NCBI RefSeq assembly: GCF_900343155.1
Contig: NZ_OUNG01000005.1
Span: 205,352 to 269,351 of the forward strand
Source: Lactimicrobium massiliense
Lineage (GTDB): Bacteria > Bacillota_I > Bacilli_A > Erysipelotrichales > Erysipelotrichaceae
DNA length: 64,000 nt
Direction of reading: 5' to 3'
The first letter of the stretch is position 1. Each line of letters opens with the position of its first letter. The notes under the pieces are model-generated. The model did no database searches and had not been told where the DNA came from. It was given only the letters and a program-made list of their open reading frames with translations. Positions 1 through 8,671 of the stretch are shown one piece after another. The translations under genes were made by a program, and so were the position numbers.

Positions 1-1542
1 ATCTTCTTTCATGACGTAATAGACGCCATTGTCATCACGGATAAACATGGCTTCCAGCCACATTGCCTGTGCGTTTCCAGCATCATTCAAAGCAACAGAA
101 ACACCGCTGCCGGCATCATTTGGCATCTGCTCATCCACCTGAATATAGAAGTTATAGTAGGAAACATTGGGATTGCCCATGCCGGAATAGGAATTGCTGT
201 CAGTTGGATCTATATCGATCGAGGCAACAGCACCCATATAGACGGAGCCGGTATTCCAGTCAGTCACTGTCACAGTATCGCCGATTTTTACCTTGTCCAG
301 CTGCAATTCAGAAAGTGCGGACTGAATATACGTACCGCTGCTGGTGGACAGAGTCAGAAAGGCTGTGCCATCCTGCGGCGGATCAGCCGGATCACTGACT
401 TTTGTCACAATGCCATCACGCTTGGCATACACAACACCATCATCCAGACTCTCCTGGGCAGTCTTGAGATCCAACTGTGCACGTCTTACATTCAGATCTG
501 CATCTTTGACTGCTTTTACCTGAGAGCGGATTGCCTTGGCAAGCTCACTGGCCGTATAACCATCCTGTACAGCTTCCGCATCTGTTTCTGAAGAAACGGT
601 TTCCTCTTCCTGTACCGGTTCAGCAGACTGTGTTTCCACCATCTGATGCGTCAGTACATACCACTGGTCTGTATCACTGCATTCTGGTAAAAGATCCGTG
701 CGTACCAGCCATTGTGACAAAGGCTGCTTACCCTTCTCTACCGTGTTGTCTTCCCAGATTTCAAAAGACAGATAGACAGCAGGATCTTTGGTGCGGTATT
801 GATTGAACAAAGAACCAGCAATGGTGCCGTCTTTCTGCACGATGAAACGGATCGGATTGTCTGCCGCTAGGCCTTCTGGCACAGCGGATGCAGATGGAGA
901 CGGTGAAGCCGATGTAACTGAAGATGGTGAAGCAGACGGAACGGAAGAAGCGGATGAAGATGGTGATGGTTCTGGAGACGTTGAAGCCGAAGCTGTTGGA
1001 GAAGGTTCAGAGACAGGATGATATATGCACTTATCATCGTCGGTGATAATATTCCAGGCATCGTGATCCTGCTGTGGTTCAGGCAGCGGTGTCGGCGTCG
1101 GCACTGGCGCTAGAGTTGGTTCAGGCGTCGGCGTGACAACCGGTTCCACAATCGGCTGCGTGTTTTTCAAAACATTGAGTTTCTGCTGTTCCCCTGCCAG
1201 TGTGTTCTGTGCCTGCTGTACAGCAAGCTTTTTCATTTCGACAGAAAGCTGCAGTGAAGTCAGATCATAGGCAAGCAGTTTATCACCGGCATGGACCTGC
1301 TGTCCCTGTGATACATAGACTTCTGCGATCTGGGCAGTGCCGTCGTTATAGACTGACTGATTGTCTGCTTCATAGATGATGCCATACAGACTGCTGTCAT
1401 TGCTGAGACCTGTGCTGGCGATATCACCTGCGCGGACCACCGTGGTTTTTGTATTGTTTCGGCGATAAAGCAGCAGTCCGCCAATAGACCCGGTAATGGC
1501 GGCTGCAATACAGACAGTGATGATCATTCCTTTTTTCTTCAT
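1..1542 (-). CDS. Membrane fusion protein (HlyD/MacA-like), 3' end cut off by the window
   Basis: Periplasmic-adaptor-like (membrane fusion) subunit of an ABC exporter. The reading frame is open from an ATG at 1542 to the window edge (514 codons seen). Residues 7-26 form a membrane anchor. A biotinyl-lipoyl-like half (AEVYVSQGQQVHAGDKLL, about 73-90) is followed by a helical stretch. The second half (KIGDTVTV and a beta-barrel-like region) comes near the visible end. Odd: residues about 128-225 are a Pro/Ser/Thr/Ala-rich low-complexity insert, followed by a small extra segment of unknown type before the helix resumes. The ATG overlaps the stop of the ATPase gene upstream in the operon (ATGA), so translation is probably coupled. 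The permease is expected just beyond the left edge. The family call is firm; the substrate is unknown. Confidence 0.8.
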   Translation of the reverse strand, partial: MKKKGMIITVCIAAAITGSIGGLLLYRRNNTKTTVVRAGDIASTGLSNDSSLYGIIYEADNQSVYNDGTAQIAEVYVSQGQQVHAGDKLLAYDLTSLQLSVEMKKLAVQQAQNTLAGEQQKLNVLKNTQPIVEPVVTPTPEPTLAPVPTPTPLPEPQQDHDAWNIITDDDKCIYHPVSEPSPTASASTSPEPSPSSSASSVPSASPSSVTSASPSPSASAVPEGLAADNPIRFIVQKDGTIAGSLFNQYRTKDPAVYLSFEIWEDNTVEKGKQPLSQWLVRTDLLPECSDTDQWYVLTHQMVETQSAEPVQEEETVSSETDAEAVQDGYTASELAKAIRSQVKAVKDADLNVRRAQLDLKTAQESLDDGVVYAKRDGIVTKVSDPADPPQDGTAFLTLSTSSGTYIQSALSELQLDKVKIGDTVTVTDWNTGSVYMGAVASIDIDPTDSNSYSGMGNPNVSYYNFYIQVDEQMPNDAGSGVSVALNDAGNAQAMWLEAMFIRDDNGVYYVMKED

Positions 1543-2219
1543 CTTGCCGCCTCCAATGGGCCAAGGCGCCCGTCTACCAGGGATAGAATGCGGTGGGCAT
1601 GGGCAGCGACCTTGGCATCGTGGGTAATCATGATGATGGTGACACCCTGCTGGTTAAGCTGTCCAAACAGCTGCATCACCTGCTCGCCGCTTGCCTGATC
1701 CAGGGCACCGGTAGGTTCATCTGCCAATAGAATCCGGGGATGGTTGATCATTGCTCTGGCAATGGCAACCCGCTGTTTCTGACCGCCGGACAGCTGACCT
1801 GGTGTAAAGGAAGCACGGGAACCAAGACCTACGCTTTCCAGCTGTACCATTGCCCGCTTTGTGCGTTCCACCTTGGGAACATTGGCATAGATCAATGGCA
1901 GTGCCACATTTTCCAGTGCTGTTTCTCTGGGCAGAAGATTAAATGTCTGAAAGACAAAACCGATCTTATTGAGACGGATATCGGACAGTTCATTATCATT
2001 CAGCGTACTGATATCTTCCCCATCCAGGATATATCTGCCGCTGGTCATACGGTCAAGGCATCCGATCAGGTTCATCAATGTGGACTTGCCGGAACCGGAA
2101 GGACCCATGATGGCGAGATACTCACCCTCTTCCACATCCAGGCAGATATCCTTCAGAACCGGTACGATGACAGGTTCCTGTCCATAGTTTTTATAGACAT
2201 GTGAAAGAGACAGGATCAT
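1539..2219 (-). CDS. ABC transporter ATPase, MacB/LolD type
   Basis: Nucleotide-binding subunit of 226 aa, the usual length for the LolD/MacB/YknY group. Visible motifs: Walker A GPSGSGKS (about 39-46), Q-loop FVFQTFNLLP, signature LSGGQKQRVAIARA, Walker B ILLADEPTGALD and H-loop MITHD. The motif NLLPRETALENV is typical of this group. It sits between two membrane fusion protein genes and overlaps each by four bases (ATGA), so all three are one operon. By family it powers a MacB-like permease that exports peptides, antibiotics or lipid-linked molecules; here the substrate cannot be told. Confidence 0.93.
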   Translation of the reverse strand: MILSLSHVYKNYGQEPVIVPVLKDICLDVEEGEYLAIMGPSGSGKSTLMNLIGCLDRMTSGRYILDGEDISTLNDNELSDIRLNKIGFVFQTFNLLPRETALENVALPLIYANVPKVERTKRAMVQLESVGLGSRASFTPGQLSGGQKQRVAIARAMINHPRILLADEPTGALDQASGEQVMQLFGQLNQQGVTIIMITHDAKVAAHAHRILSLVDGRLGPLEAAR

Positions 2220-3418
2220 GACATGCCTCCTGTCATTGTAACATAGGCAGTCTTCTGACCTTCCTGCAGCGTATCATCCGGATAGGCAATACCATCTTCC
2301 TGCTTCAGTCCTGATACGATTTCCACCGTGCCGTCGCTGTCATCCGTCTGACCGATTTCTACTTTCTGCTTAACAAGCCTGCCATTATGATCTGCCCAGA
2401 CATAGGATGTGCCATCCTCATCGGCAACAATGAATGCCTGATTGATCCAGATCCCGTCCCTGGCAACCGCAGCAGAGCCGGCAGGTTCAATATAGACATG
2501 CTGGCCGAGCATCAGGCCGGTGCCATTGTCCAAAGAGGCATAGAACGTATAGCGGGATGCCTGATTGTCACCGGAAGAGCTGTATCCATACATGATTGTG
2601 CTGCTGTCAGAAGAGGCCGGTTCACTGTCCACACTGGTGATGGTTCCCTGCCAGATTTCATTTTCATCCACACGGGATCTGACAATGACACTGAGTCCTT
2701 CATAGAGTATACCGATGGACTGTTCATCCACTGTACCCTTGATGCGCAGGTCGCCGGTCTTGGCGATTGTCATCAGCGGCTTTGTGGATCCATCAGAATT
2801 GGTCGAACTGGTATCATTGATCGCTTTGACAACACCATCAATCGTCGATTTCACAACAGACTGATCGATTTCCTGCTGGGTATGCTTGATTTCATTCTGT
2901 TTTGTCTGAATATCCAGCTGATCCTGACGGATCTGCATCTGCTTGGCCTGAATCTGCGTTGTGTACTGGAACTTGTCATTCTGCGCAGCACTCTGCATCT
3001 GGCTGTTGAGGTCAGCAATTTCCTCATTCAGCGCGCTGATATCATTGCTCAGACTTTCAATGGACAGATTGTCATTGTCAATTGTGTTCTGCAGATCATC
3101 TGTCTGGTAGGAAAACAGCTGATCATCCTTCTTGACGCTCTGTCCTTCACTGACAAAGATCTGGTCGATCTTGCGGGAAGAATCGGCCTTGATATCCACG
3201 CTCTCCTGGGCCTGGGCAACACCGGAGAAGCGCTGGCCGGGGTTGAGCGATGATGTCATGCCGGTCAGATCGGATACCTTCTGCACATAGACCACATTGC
3301 CGCCGTCACTGGAGGATCCCGAAGAAAAACCACGCACCAGTACAGCGATGACCGCTGCGGCCGCAACCGCTGCCACTGCAAAAATGATGCCCCTTTTCTT
3401 TTTTCCCATCTTTTTCAT
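2216..3418 (-). CDS. Membrane fusion protein (HlyD/MacA-like), first gene of exporter operon
   Basis: A 400-residue adaptor protein with an N-terminal membrane anchor (about residues 9-29, rich in Ala/Val). A lipoyl-like half (about 75-100: IKADSSRKIDQIFVSEGQ) is followed by a long Gln/Asn-rich coiled coil (about 110-190), the second lipoyl half (STIDGVVKAIND), a beta-barrel region and a C-terminal membrane-proximal domain. It precedes the ATPase by a four-base overlap. Two fusion proteins flanking a single ATPase suggest either a hetero-oligomeric adaptor or two alternative ones. The ATG has a GGGAGAG Shine-Dalgarno site. Confidence 0.85.
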   Translation of the reverse strand: MKKMGKKKRGIIFAVAAVAAAAVIAVLVRGFSSGSSSDGGNVVYVQKVSDLTGMTSSLNPGQRFSGVAQAQESVDIKADSSRKIDQIFVSEGQSVKKDDQLFSYQTDDLQNTIDNDNLSIESLSNDISALNEEIADLNSQMQSAAQNDKFQYTTQIQAKQMQIRQDQLDIQTKQNEIKHTQQEIDQSVVKSTIDGVVKAINDTSSTNSDGSTKPLMTIAKTGDLRIKGTVDEQSIGILYEGLSVIVRSRVDENEIWQGTITSVDSEPASSDSSTIMYGYSSSGDNQASRYTFYASLDNGTGLMLGQHVYIEPAGSAAVARDGIWINQAFIVADEDGTSYVWADHNGRLVKQKVEIGQTDDSDGTVEIVSGLKQEDGIAYPDDTLQEGQKTAYVTMTGGMS

Positions 3419-3496
3419 ATAAAACTCTCCCTAGGGTATTTCTAACAACATGATAGCATTTACAGACATCAGAAATTATTAAGAATCATAAGGGTA

Positions 3497-3527
3497 AGAA
3501 AAAAGATCAGTCATGCATCCTGATCTT
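3497..3527 (-). terminator. Rho-independent terminator overlapping the dNK stop codon
   Basis: On the minus strand an 8-bp stem (AAGATCAG / CTGATCTT) is followed by a run of T. The left arm lies inside the last codons of the deoxynucleoside kinase, so the stop codon sits in the loop. Confidence 0.75.
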
Positions 3528-4197
3528 TGCAAAGTCTGTCATATGTTTCTTTGTCCAGCTTGCCAAGCTCGTACAGCCGCTGATCAATCATATGCAGGAC
3601 TGTCCGGCGGTCATCATTATTATTGACAAAGTCATAGCGGTCTCCATCAATGATCATCTTGCTGGAGGCATTGTACTGCCTGTACCATGGCTCATAGTGG
3701 GCATTGAGATCCTTATAGTAATTCAGCAGGCCGGGATCTGCCGAAAGCTGTTCATATGGACGGCCGCGCCTGGCAATGCGAGCCAGCATTGTATCAAGCG
3801 ATACGCGGATATAGATCAAAAGATCCGGTGCTTTCTTGGCAGCTGCATAAGGCAGCTCCTCCATCATATTGTCCAGCAGGTCATCATAGACTTCGACCTC
3901 CTGCTTTGTCACATTGCCCTTTTCTGCATTCATATGGAAGAACAGTGCGTCTTCATAGATCGAACGGTCCAGTACATTGTTGTCCTGGCGCATCGCTTCC
4001 TTGATCAGCCGGAAACGCTTGTTCAGAAAGTAAATCTGCAGAAGAAATGCATACTTCTTTGGATCGGCATAGTACAGCGGCAGGATCGGATTGTCTTCTA
4101 CCGGTTCATAAAACGCTTTGGTGCCAAGATGGCGGGAAAGAATTTCGGTCAGATTGGATTTACCAGCACCAATCGTACCAGACATGATAATCATCAT
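3511..4197 (-). CDS. Deoxynucleoside kinase (deoxyadenosine/deoxyguanosine kinase family)
   Basis: Salvage kinase that phosphorylates deoxynucleosides to monophosphates in the cytoplasm. It has 228 aa, the usual length of the dNK family. It shows the P-loop GTIGAGKS (about 7-14), an E-P-V-E substrate segment (EPVEDNP), the [11 protein letters not shown] motif and the arginine-rich lid ([10 protein letters not shown]). The start at 4197 has AAAGGAG five bases upstream. Substrate preference cannot be read from the sequence alone. It is transcribed alone, away from the TetR unit, and ends in its own terminator. Confidence 0.88.
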   Translation of the reverse strand: MMIIMSGTIGAGKSNLTEILSRHLGTKAFYEPVEDNPILPLYYADPKKYAFLLQIYFLNKRFRLIKEAMRQDNNVLDRSIYEDALFFHMNAEKGNVTKQEVEVYDDLLDNMMEELPYAAAKKAPDLLIYIRVSLDTMLARIARRGRPYEQLSADPGLLNYYKDLNAHYEPWYRQYNASSKMIIDGDRYDFVNNNDDRRTVLHMIDQRLYELGKLDKETYDRLCKDQDA

Positions 4198-4282
4198 TGT
4201 TACTCCTTTAGTGCCTGTCTATTGAACCACATTATCAAACAGGTTGCACATAAAGGTAATCAAAAGATCTGAAAAAATATTT

Positions 4283-4334
4283 ATTGACCGGTTGGTCAAT
4301 TGTGATATCATCAGAAACTGACCGATCAGTCAAT
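4283..4334 (+). promoter_or_regulatory. Two TetR-type operators with the promoter between them
   Basis: ATTGACCGGTTGGTCAAT (4283-4300) is an inverted repeat with perfect seven-base arms. A second copy with mismatches, ACTGACCGATCAGTCAAT, lies at 4317-4334. A candidate -35 TTGACC (4284-4289) is part of the first operator, and -10 TATCAT (4306-4311, 16-bp spacer) lies between the two. A TetR dimer on these sites would block RNA polymerase, so the regulator gene just downstream probably represses itself and the antiporter. Confidence 0.75.
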
Positions 4335-4351
4335 ATTTTGGAGGTGAAAAA

Positions 4352-4951
4352 ATGAAAAGAGAAATCAAGACGGCACTGACAAAGCAGAAAATTCTGGAAA
4401 GTGCCTTTCATATCTTTGCAAAAGATGGCTATAAGACAGCTTCGATGCAGGATATTGCCAGTGATGCAGGAACCTCCAAAGGGATCATCTACCACTATTT
4501 CAAAGATAAAGATGATCTGTATCTGACCTGTGCATCAATTGTGTTTGATGAGCTGGCCGAAGAACTTGGCAGAACAGCAGGTGGCAGTATTGATGCCTAT
4601 TTTGCAGCCCGCTCTGCCTGGTTTGGAAAGAATCCTGACAAAGCAGCAATGTTCTGTGAGGCGCTGCTGTTTTATCCGATACAACTGCAGGAGCAGATGG
4701 AAGCCTGCCGGAAAAAGTATGATGAAGTCAATGCGGCTGTATTAAGAGCCGTGCTGGCTGATCAGACGGTGCGCAGCGGGTATCAGGAAGCTGATGTACA
4801 GCGGATCTTCCGTGCATTCCAGAATTTTCTGAATGCGGAATATCGGAATTCTCTGATCAAGCATGACGAAAAAGCCATTCTGCAGCATGATGCGGACTGC
4901 CGCAAGGCACTGCAGATCTTCCTGTATGGCATTATTGAAGAAAAGAGGTAA
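4352..4951 (+). CDS. TetR/AcrR-family transcriptional regulator
   Basis: 199-residue one-component repressor. The N-terminal helix-turn-helix is typical: FAKDGYKTASMQDIASDAG followed by SKGIIYHYFKDKDDLYL (about residues 20-56). The C-terminal ligand-binding part is helical and unassigned. GGAGGTG precedes the ATG. Five bases separate it from the antiporter, so the two form an operon behind the duplicated operators at 4283-4334. The natural ligand is unknown; by context it should sense whatever the antiporter relieves. Confidence 0.92.
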   Translation: MKREIKTALTKQKILESAFHIFAKDGYKTASMQDIASDAGTSKGIIYHYFKDKDDLYLTCASIVFDELAEELGRTAGGSIDAYFAARSAWFGKNPDKAAMFCEALLFYPIQLQEQMEACRKKYDEVNAAVLRAVLADQTVRSGYQEADVQRIFRAFQNFLNAEYRNSLIKHDEKAILQHDADCRKALQIFLYGIIEEKR

Positions 4952-4956
4952 ATAAC

Positions 4957-6177
4957 ATGATAGTGAATATCCTGCGATGGATTCTGACACTGATTCTGGC
5001 AGTGTTTGCCGGTAAGGCAATGCAGAAACTGAAGATGCCGGCCATTCTGGGCTGGCTGATTGCAGGCATGGCACTTGGTCCCCATGCACTGAATCTATTG
5101 CCGCAGAAGCTGTTAGATACAGCGCTGTATCAGACGGTCATCATCTGGATGCAGTGCTCGTTTGGTCTGATGCTTGGTACCGAGCTTGTTTGGCGGCGTG
5201 TGAAAAAGTATGGCAGAGCACTGATGATCACAACACTGACCCAGTCGCTTGGCACTTTCCTGTTTGTTTCCGCAATGTTTGCCATTCTGTTTGTCTTCAT
5301 GCACATTCCGATCTATCTTGCCTTTGCATTTGGCGGCATTGCCCTGGCAACAGCCCCTGCTCCAGCTCTTGCCATCGTGCAGGAATTTCATACCAAAGGA
5401 CCGGTGACCAGCACGCTGCTGCCAATGGCAGTACTCGATGATATCGTTGGCATTGCCGTCTTTTTCACAGTAGATTCCTGCATTGCCAGAGCCGTATCCG
5501 GCGGTGCTCTGCCGCTGTATATGATCCCGGTCATGATCTTCCTGCCGATTCTAATCGGTATCTGCACTGGTCTTGCGACAGGGAAAATCCTGAAACAACC
5601 CCATGACAAAAAGTCCACACTCGCGATTCTGCTGATTGGTGTCACAGCCACCGCAGCAATCGGCCTGCTGTTCAACAAGCTTGTCTTTACGACAATCACA
5701 CTGAACTATATGTTAATGGGCGTATCATTCTCTGCCACCTTCTCCAACATGGCAGATGATGAAACGCTGGATCATATCACAGCATGGTATAACAACATTC
5801 TGTCTGTGAGTCTGGTCACTGCCATTGTCGATCTTGGTGCACCGCTGGATTACCATCTGATCATTGGTGCCGGTGTCACAACATTCCTGTATATCGCTTC
5901 CCGTGCGTTTGGCAAGTACTTTGGTGCCCGTATCGGTGCCACCGCAACCCACATGCCAAAGACCGTACAGAAGTATCTTGGCCTGACATTACTGCCGCAT
6001 TCTGGTGTTTCCCTTGTGTTTACCGGCATCATCTGTGCCACCCTGCAGGCATCCCGTCCGGATCTTGCATCGCTTGTGAAAGGAACAATTGCGGCTGCTG
6101 CTGTCATCAATGAAATCATTGCTGTATTTGCGGCAAGAAAAGGATTTCAGCTTGCCGGCGAAATGCATAAAGCATAA
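4957..6177 (+). CDS. Cation/proton antiporter, CPA2 (KefB/NapA-like) type
   Basis: 406-residue polytopic membrane protein with about twelve hydrophobic segments. The start resembles Na+/H+ exchanger domains (VFAGKAMQKLKMPAILGWLIAGMALGP), and LATAPAPALAIVQEF and VLDDIVGIAVFF match the unwound-helix regions of this superfamily, with paired acidic residues (L-D-D) where the ion site is expected. There is no C-terminal TrkA-N domain, unlike KefB/KefC. It is co-transcribed with the TetR gene. The transported ion cannot be told. Confidence 0.85.
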   Translation: MIVNILRWILTLILAVFAGKAMQKLKMPAILGWLIAGMALGPHALNLLPQKLLDTALYQTVIIWMQCSFGLMLGTELVWRRVKKYGRALMITTLTQSLGTFLFVSAMFAILFVFMHIPIYLAFAFGGIALATAPAPALAIVQEFHTKGPVTSTLLPMAVLDDIVGIAVFFTVDSCIARAVSGGALPLYMIPVMIFLPILIGICTGLATGKILKQPHDKKSTLAILLIGVTATAAIGLLFNKLVFTTITLNYMLMGVSFSATFSNMADDETLDHITAWYNNILSVSLVTAIVDLGAPLDYHLIIGAGVTTFLYIASRAFGKYFGARIGATATHMPKTVQKYLGLTLLPHSGVSLVFTGIICATLQASRPDLASLVKGTIAAAAVINEIIAVFAARKGFQLAGEMHKA

Positions 6178-6193
6178 GCTTGCGTTACAAAAA

Positions 6194-6223
6194 GGGCATC
6201 TGCTCAGTATTGAGCAGATGTCC
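6194..6223. terminator. Terminator between the convergent antiporter and pyk genes
   Basis: Thirteen-base arms (GGGCATCTGCTCA / TGAGCAGATGTCC) pair with one mismatch. T-rich sequence follows on the plus strand and a T run follows on the minus strand, so the hairpin can serve both genes. Confidence 0.85.
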
Positions 6224-6246
6224 TTTGTTTTGGTATATTTGAAGAC

Positions 6247-7683
6247 TTACTTGACTTCGACAATCTTCATCATGTTTGCGGAACCTTCGCCTGTCGGATA
6301 GCCGGCGGAGATAATGATCAGCTGGCCCGGCTTGACACCGTAGTCCTTGGCGAACAGAGATGCCAGATCATCATCGTTGGTGAGCTGGTTCTGTACATCA
6401 GAGAACAGCGGAACAACACCCCAGTAGCTCAGCAGCTTTCTCTGGGTATCCTTCGTGAAGGTAACTGCCAGGATCGGAACACACGGTCTGAACTTGGAGA
6501 TTCTTCTTGCTGTTGTGCCGCCCTGTGTGAAGACAACGATGGCACCAATGTTATCCAGTGTCAGTGTTGCATCAGAAATGGCAATGGAAACAGCATCCTG
6601 CACAGTCTTGTTGGATGTTGTCTTGAGCCAGTCAAGTCTGCTGCGGTAGTCGATGATCTTCTCAGCTTCCTCAGCAATCTCACTCATGGTCTCGCAGGCT
6701 TCAACCGGATAATCACCGGCGGCAGACTCAGCCGACAGCATGACACCATCAGAACCATCCAGCACAGCATTGCAGACATCGGATGCCTCAGCACGTGTGC
6801 ATCTCGGGTTATGTGTCATGGAATCCAGCATATGAGTAGCTGTGATAGCCGGCTTGCCAATGATGTTAGCCTCACGGATGATGTGCTTCTGGTAAACAGG
6901 AACCATCATGGTCGGGATCTCAACACCCAGGTCGCCACGGGCAACCATGACGCCATCTGCAGCTTCCAGGATGGAATCGACATTGTCATAGCCTTCCTGG
7001 TTCTCGATCTTGGCAATGATGTTGATGTGCGGCTTGCCCATCTCAATGCAGATCTTACGGATTGCATTGACATCGCTTGCTCTTCTGACAAAGGAAGCGA
7101 AGATAAAATCAACATTCATTTCACAGCCGAACTTGATATCATCGATATCTTTTTCGGACAGGAACGGCATGGAGAGCTTGACACCTGGCACATTGCAGCC
7201 CTTATGGGAGCTGATCGGACCAGCAACCTCAACTCTGCACTTCATCTCAGAGCCATCGTTCTCAAGAACGGTCAGTCTCATCTTGCCATCGTTGACAAGG
7301 ATATAATTGCCAGCCTTCAGATCATCGAACAGTTCCGGGCACTGGATCCAGAAACGCTCATGTGTACCTTCACATTCAGCCTTGGTCAGATAAACAATCT
7401 CACCGATCTGATAGTTCTCGGTATCATTCTTGAAGTTGCCAAGTCTGATTTCCGGTCCCTTTGTATCCAGAGCAACTGCCAGTGTAATGCCAGTTGTATC
7501 AGATACATGTCTGACTGCTTCAATTCTTGCCTTATGTTCTTCATGTGTGCCATGAGAGAAGTTCATGCGGGCAATGTTCATACCTGCATAGGCAAGTTTT
7601 GTCAGTACTTCAACACTTTCCGAAGCAGGGCCAATGGTGCAGACAACTCTTGTCTTCTTGAAGATGTGCTTGTCGTTAGCCAT
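6247..7683 (-). CDS. pyk: Pyruvate kinase
   Basis: Converts phosphoenolpyruvate and ADP to pyruvate and ATP, the last step of glycolysis. It has 478 aa. The signature segments are present in order: VCTIGPAS, NFSHG, DTKGPEIR, the Lys-containing IIAKIENQEG and VARGDLGVE, then the C-terminal allosteric domain. It lacks the extra C-terminal PEP-utiliser-like domain found in Bacillus Pyk. The chosen start (ATG at 7683, MANDK) has GAGGAAA upstream; a longer frame to 7722 has no site. It follows pfkA by 22 bases, so the two glycolytic kinases are one operon. Confidence 0.97.
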   Translation of the reverse strand: MANDKHIFKKTRVVCTIGPASESVEVLTKLAYAGMNIARMNFSHGTHEEHKARIEAVRHVSDTTGITLAVALDTKGPEIRLGNFKNDTENYQIGEIVYLTKAECEGTHERFWIQCPELFDDLKAGNYILVNDGKMRLTVLENDGSEMKCRVEVAGPISSHKGCNVPGVKLSMPFLSEKDIDDIKFGCEMNVDFIFASFVRRASDVNAIRKICIEMGKPHINIIAKIENQEGYDNVDSILEAADGVMVARGDLGVEIPTMMVPVYQKHIIREANIIGKPAITATHMLDSMTHNPRCTRAEASDVCNAVLDGSDGVMLSAESAAGDYPVEACETMSEIAEEAEKIIDYRSRLDWLKTTSNKTVQDAVSIAISDATLTLDNIGAIVVFTQGGTTARRISKFRPCVPILAVTFTKDTQRKLLSYWGVVPLFSDVQNQLTNDDDLASLFAKDYGVKPGQLIIISAGYPTGEGSANMMKIVEVK

Positions 7684-7705
7684 AAAATTCAATTTCCTCT
7701 TTTCC

Positions 7706-8668
7706 TTAAACCAGACGGTCAAACAAACGGTACAGGGCTTTGCGGCTCTGAGACGGACGGTTCAGTGCTTCGTCGATCGGCATTGATGTAATCTGATTAT
7801 CAATGATACCGACACAATGTCCGCCGATGCCTTCCATCAGCAGATCCACTGCCTTTTCACCCATACGGCTTGCCAGCATACGATCGGTCGGAGTTGGCGA
7901 ACCGCCGCGCTGGATATGACCGAGAACCGTTGCTCTTCCAGAGAAATCTGTTGTTGCACTGACCTTCTTGGCAAGTGCATCCACATCACAGATCTTTTCC
8001 GAAATGATCACAATGGCATGGTTTTTCTTGACAGCCTCGCCAAGATATCTGAGCTTTTCGATGACCTCAAGCTCATCATATCCTGTTTCCGGTGTAATCA
8101 CCATCTCTGCACCGCAGCTGATTGCCGTATACAGAGCAAGATCGCCGCAATGGTTTCCCATGACTTCCACGATCGAGCAGCGGTGGTGAGAACTGGACGT
8201 ATCACGCAGCTTATCGACATTCTCTACACATGTATGCAGAGCAGTATCAAAGCCGATTGTGAAATCCGTACCCGGAATGTCATTGTCAATCGTACCCGGA
8301 AGGCCGATGCAGTTGATTCCCTTCTTTGTCATGGCAAGAGCACCCCGGTAGGAGCCATCGCCGCCAATAACAACAAGTGCATCAATGCCAGCCCTCTTCA
8401 GGTTCTTAATGCATGTGTCCTGAACCGCTTCTTCCTTGAATTCAGGAAGACGGGCAGACCCAAGAACAGTGCCGCCGCGGTCCATGATGTCGGACACGCT
8501 GGTACGTCCAAGATCCTCAAATGTTTCTTCGAGAAGTCCCCGGTAGCCATTGTGAACACCTACGACCTCAACACCATTATTCAGTGCAATTCTGGTAACG
8601 GCACGGATCGCCGCATTCATGCCCGGTGCGTCGCCGCCCGAGGTCAATACACCAATCTTCCTGACCAT
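7706..8668 (-). CDS. pfkA: ATP-dependent 6-phosphofructokinase
   Basis: Phosphorylates fructose 6-phosphate, the committed step of glycolysis. It has 320 aa, as in Bacillus and E. coli PfkA. LTSGGDAPGMNAAIRA is at the N terminus, GGDG at 102-105 binds ATP (Gly after GGD is typical of ATP rather than PPi enzymes), and TIDND at 126-130 contains the catalytic Asp128. It lies directly before pyk and three bases after dnaI, so it may be transcribed with the replication genes. Confidence 0.97.
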   Translation of the reverse strand: MVRKIGVLTSGGDAPGMNAAIRAVTRIALNNGVEVVGVHNGYRGLLEETFEDLGRTSVSDIMDRGGTVLGSARLPEFKEEAVQDTCIKNLKRAGIDALVVIGGDGSYRGALAMTKKGINCIGLPGTIDNDIPGTDFTIGFDTALHTCVENVDKLRDTSSSHHRCSIVEVMGNHCGDLALYTAISCGAEMVITPETGYDELEVIEKLRYLGEAVKKNHAIVIISEKICDVDALAKKVSATTDFSGRATVLGHIQRGGSPTPTDRMLASRMGEKAVDLLMEGIGGHCVGIIDNQITSMPIDEALNRPSQSRKALYRLFDRLV

Positions 8669-8671
8669 TGT

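Noticed and set aside
803..1021. Plus-strand frame rich in Asp/Glu/Gly
   Set aside because: It is the shadow of the Pro/Ser-rich insert of the minus-strand membrane fusion protein.
3419..3496. Promoter of the export operon
   Set aside because: Several AT-rich hexamers are possible but none has a good -35/-10 pair.
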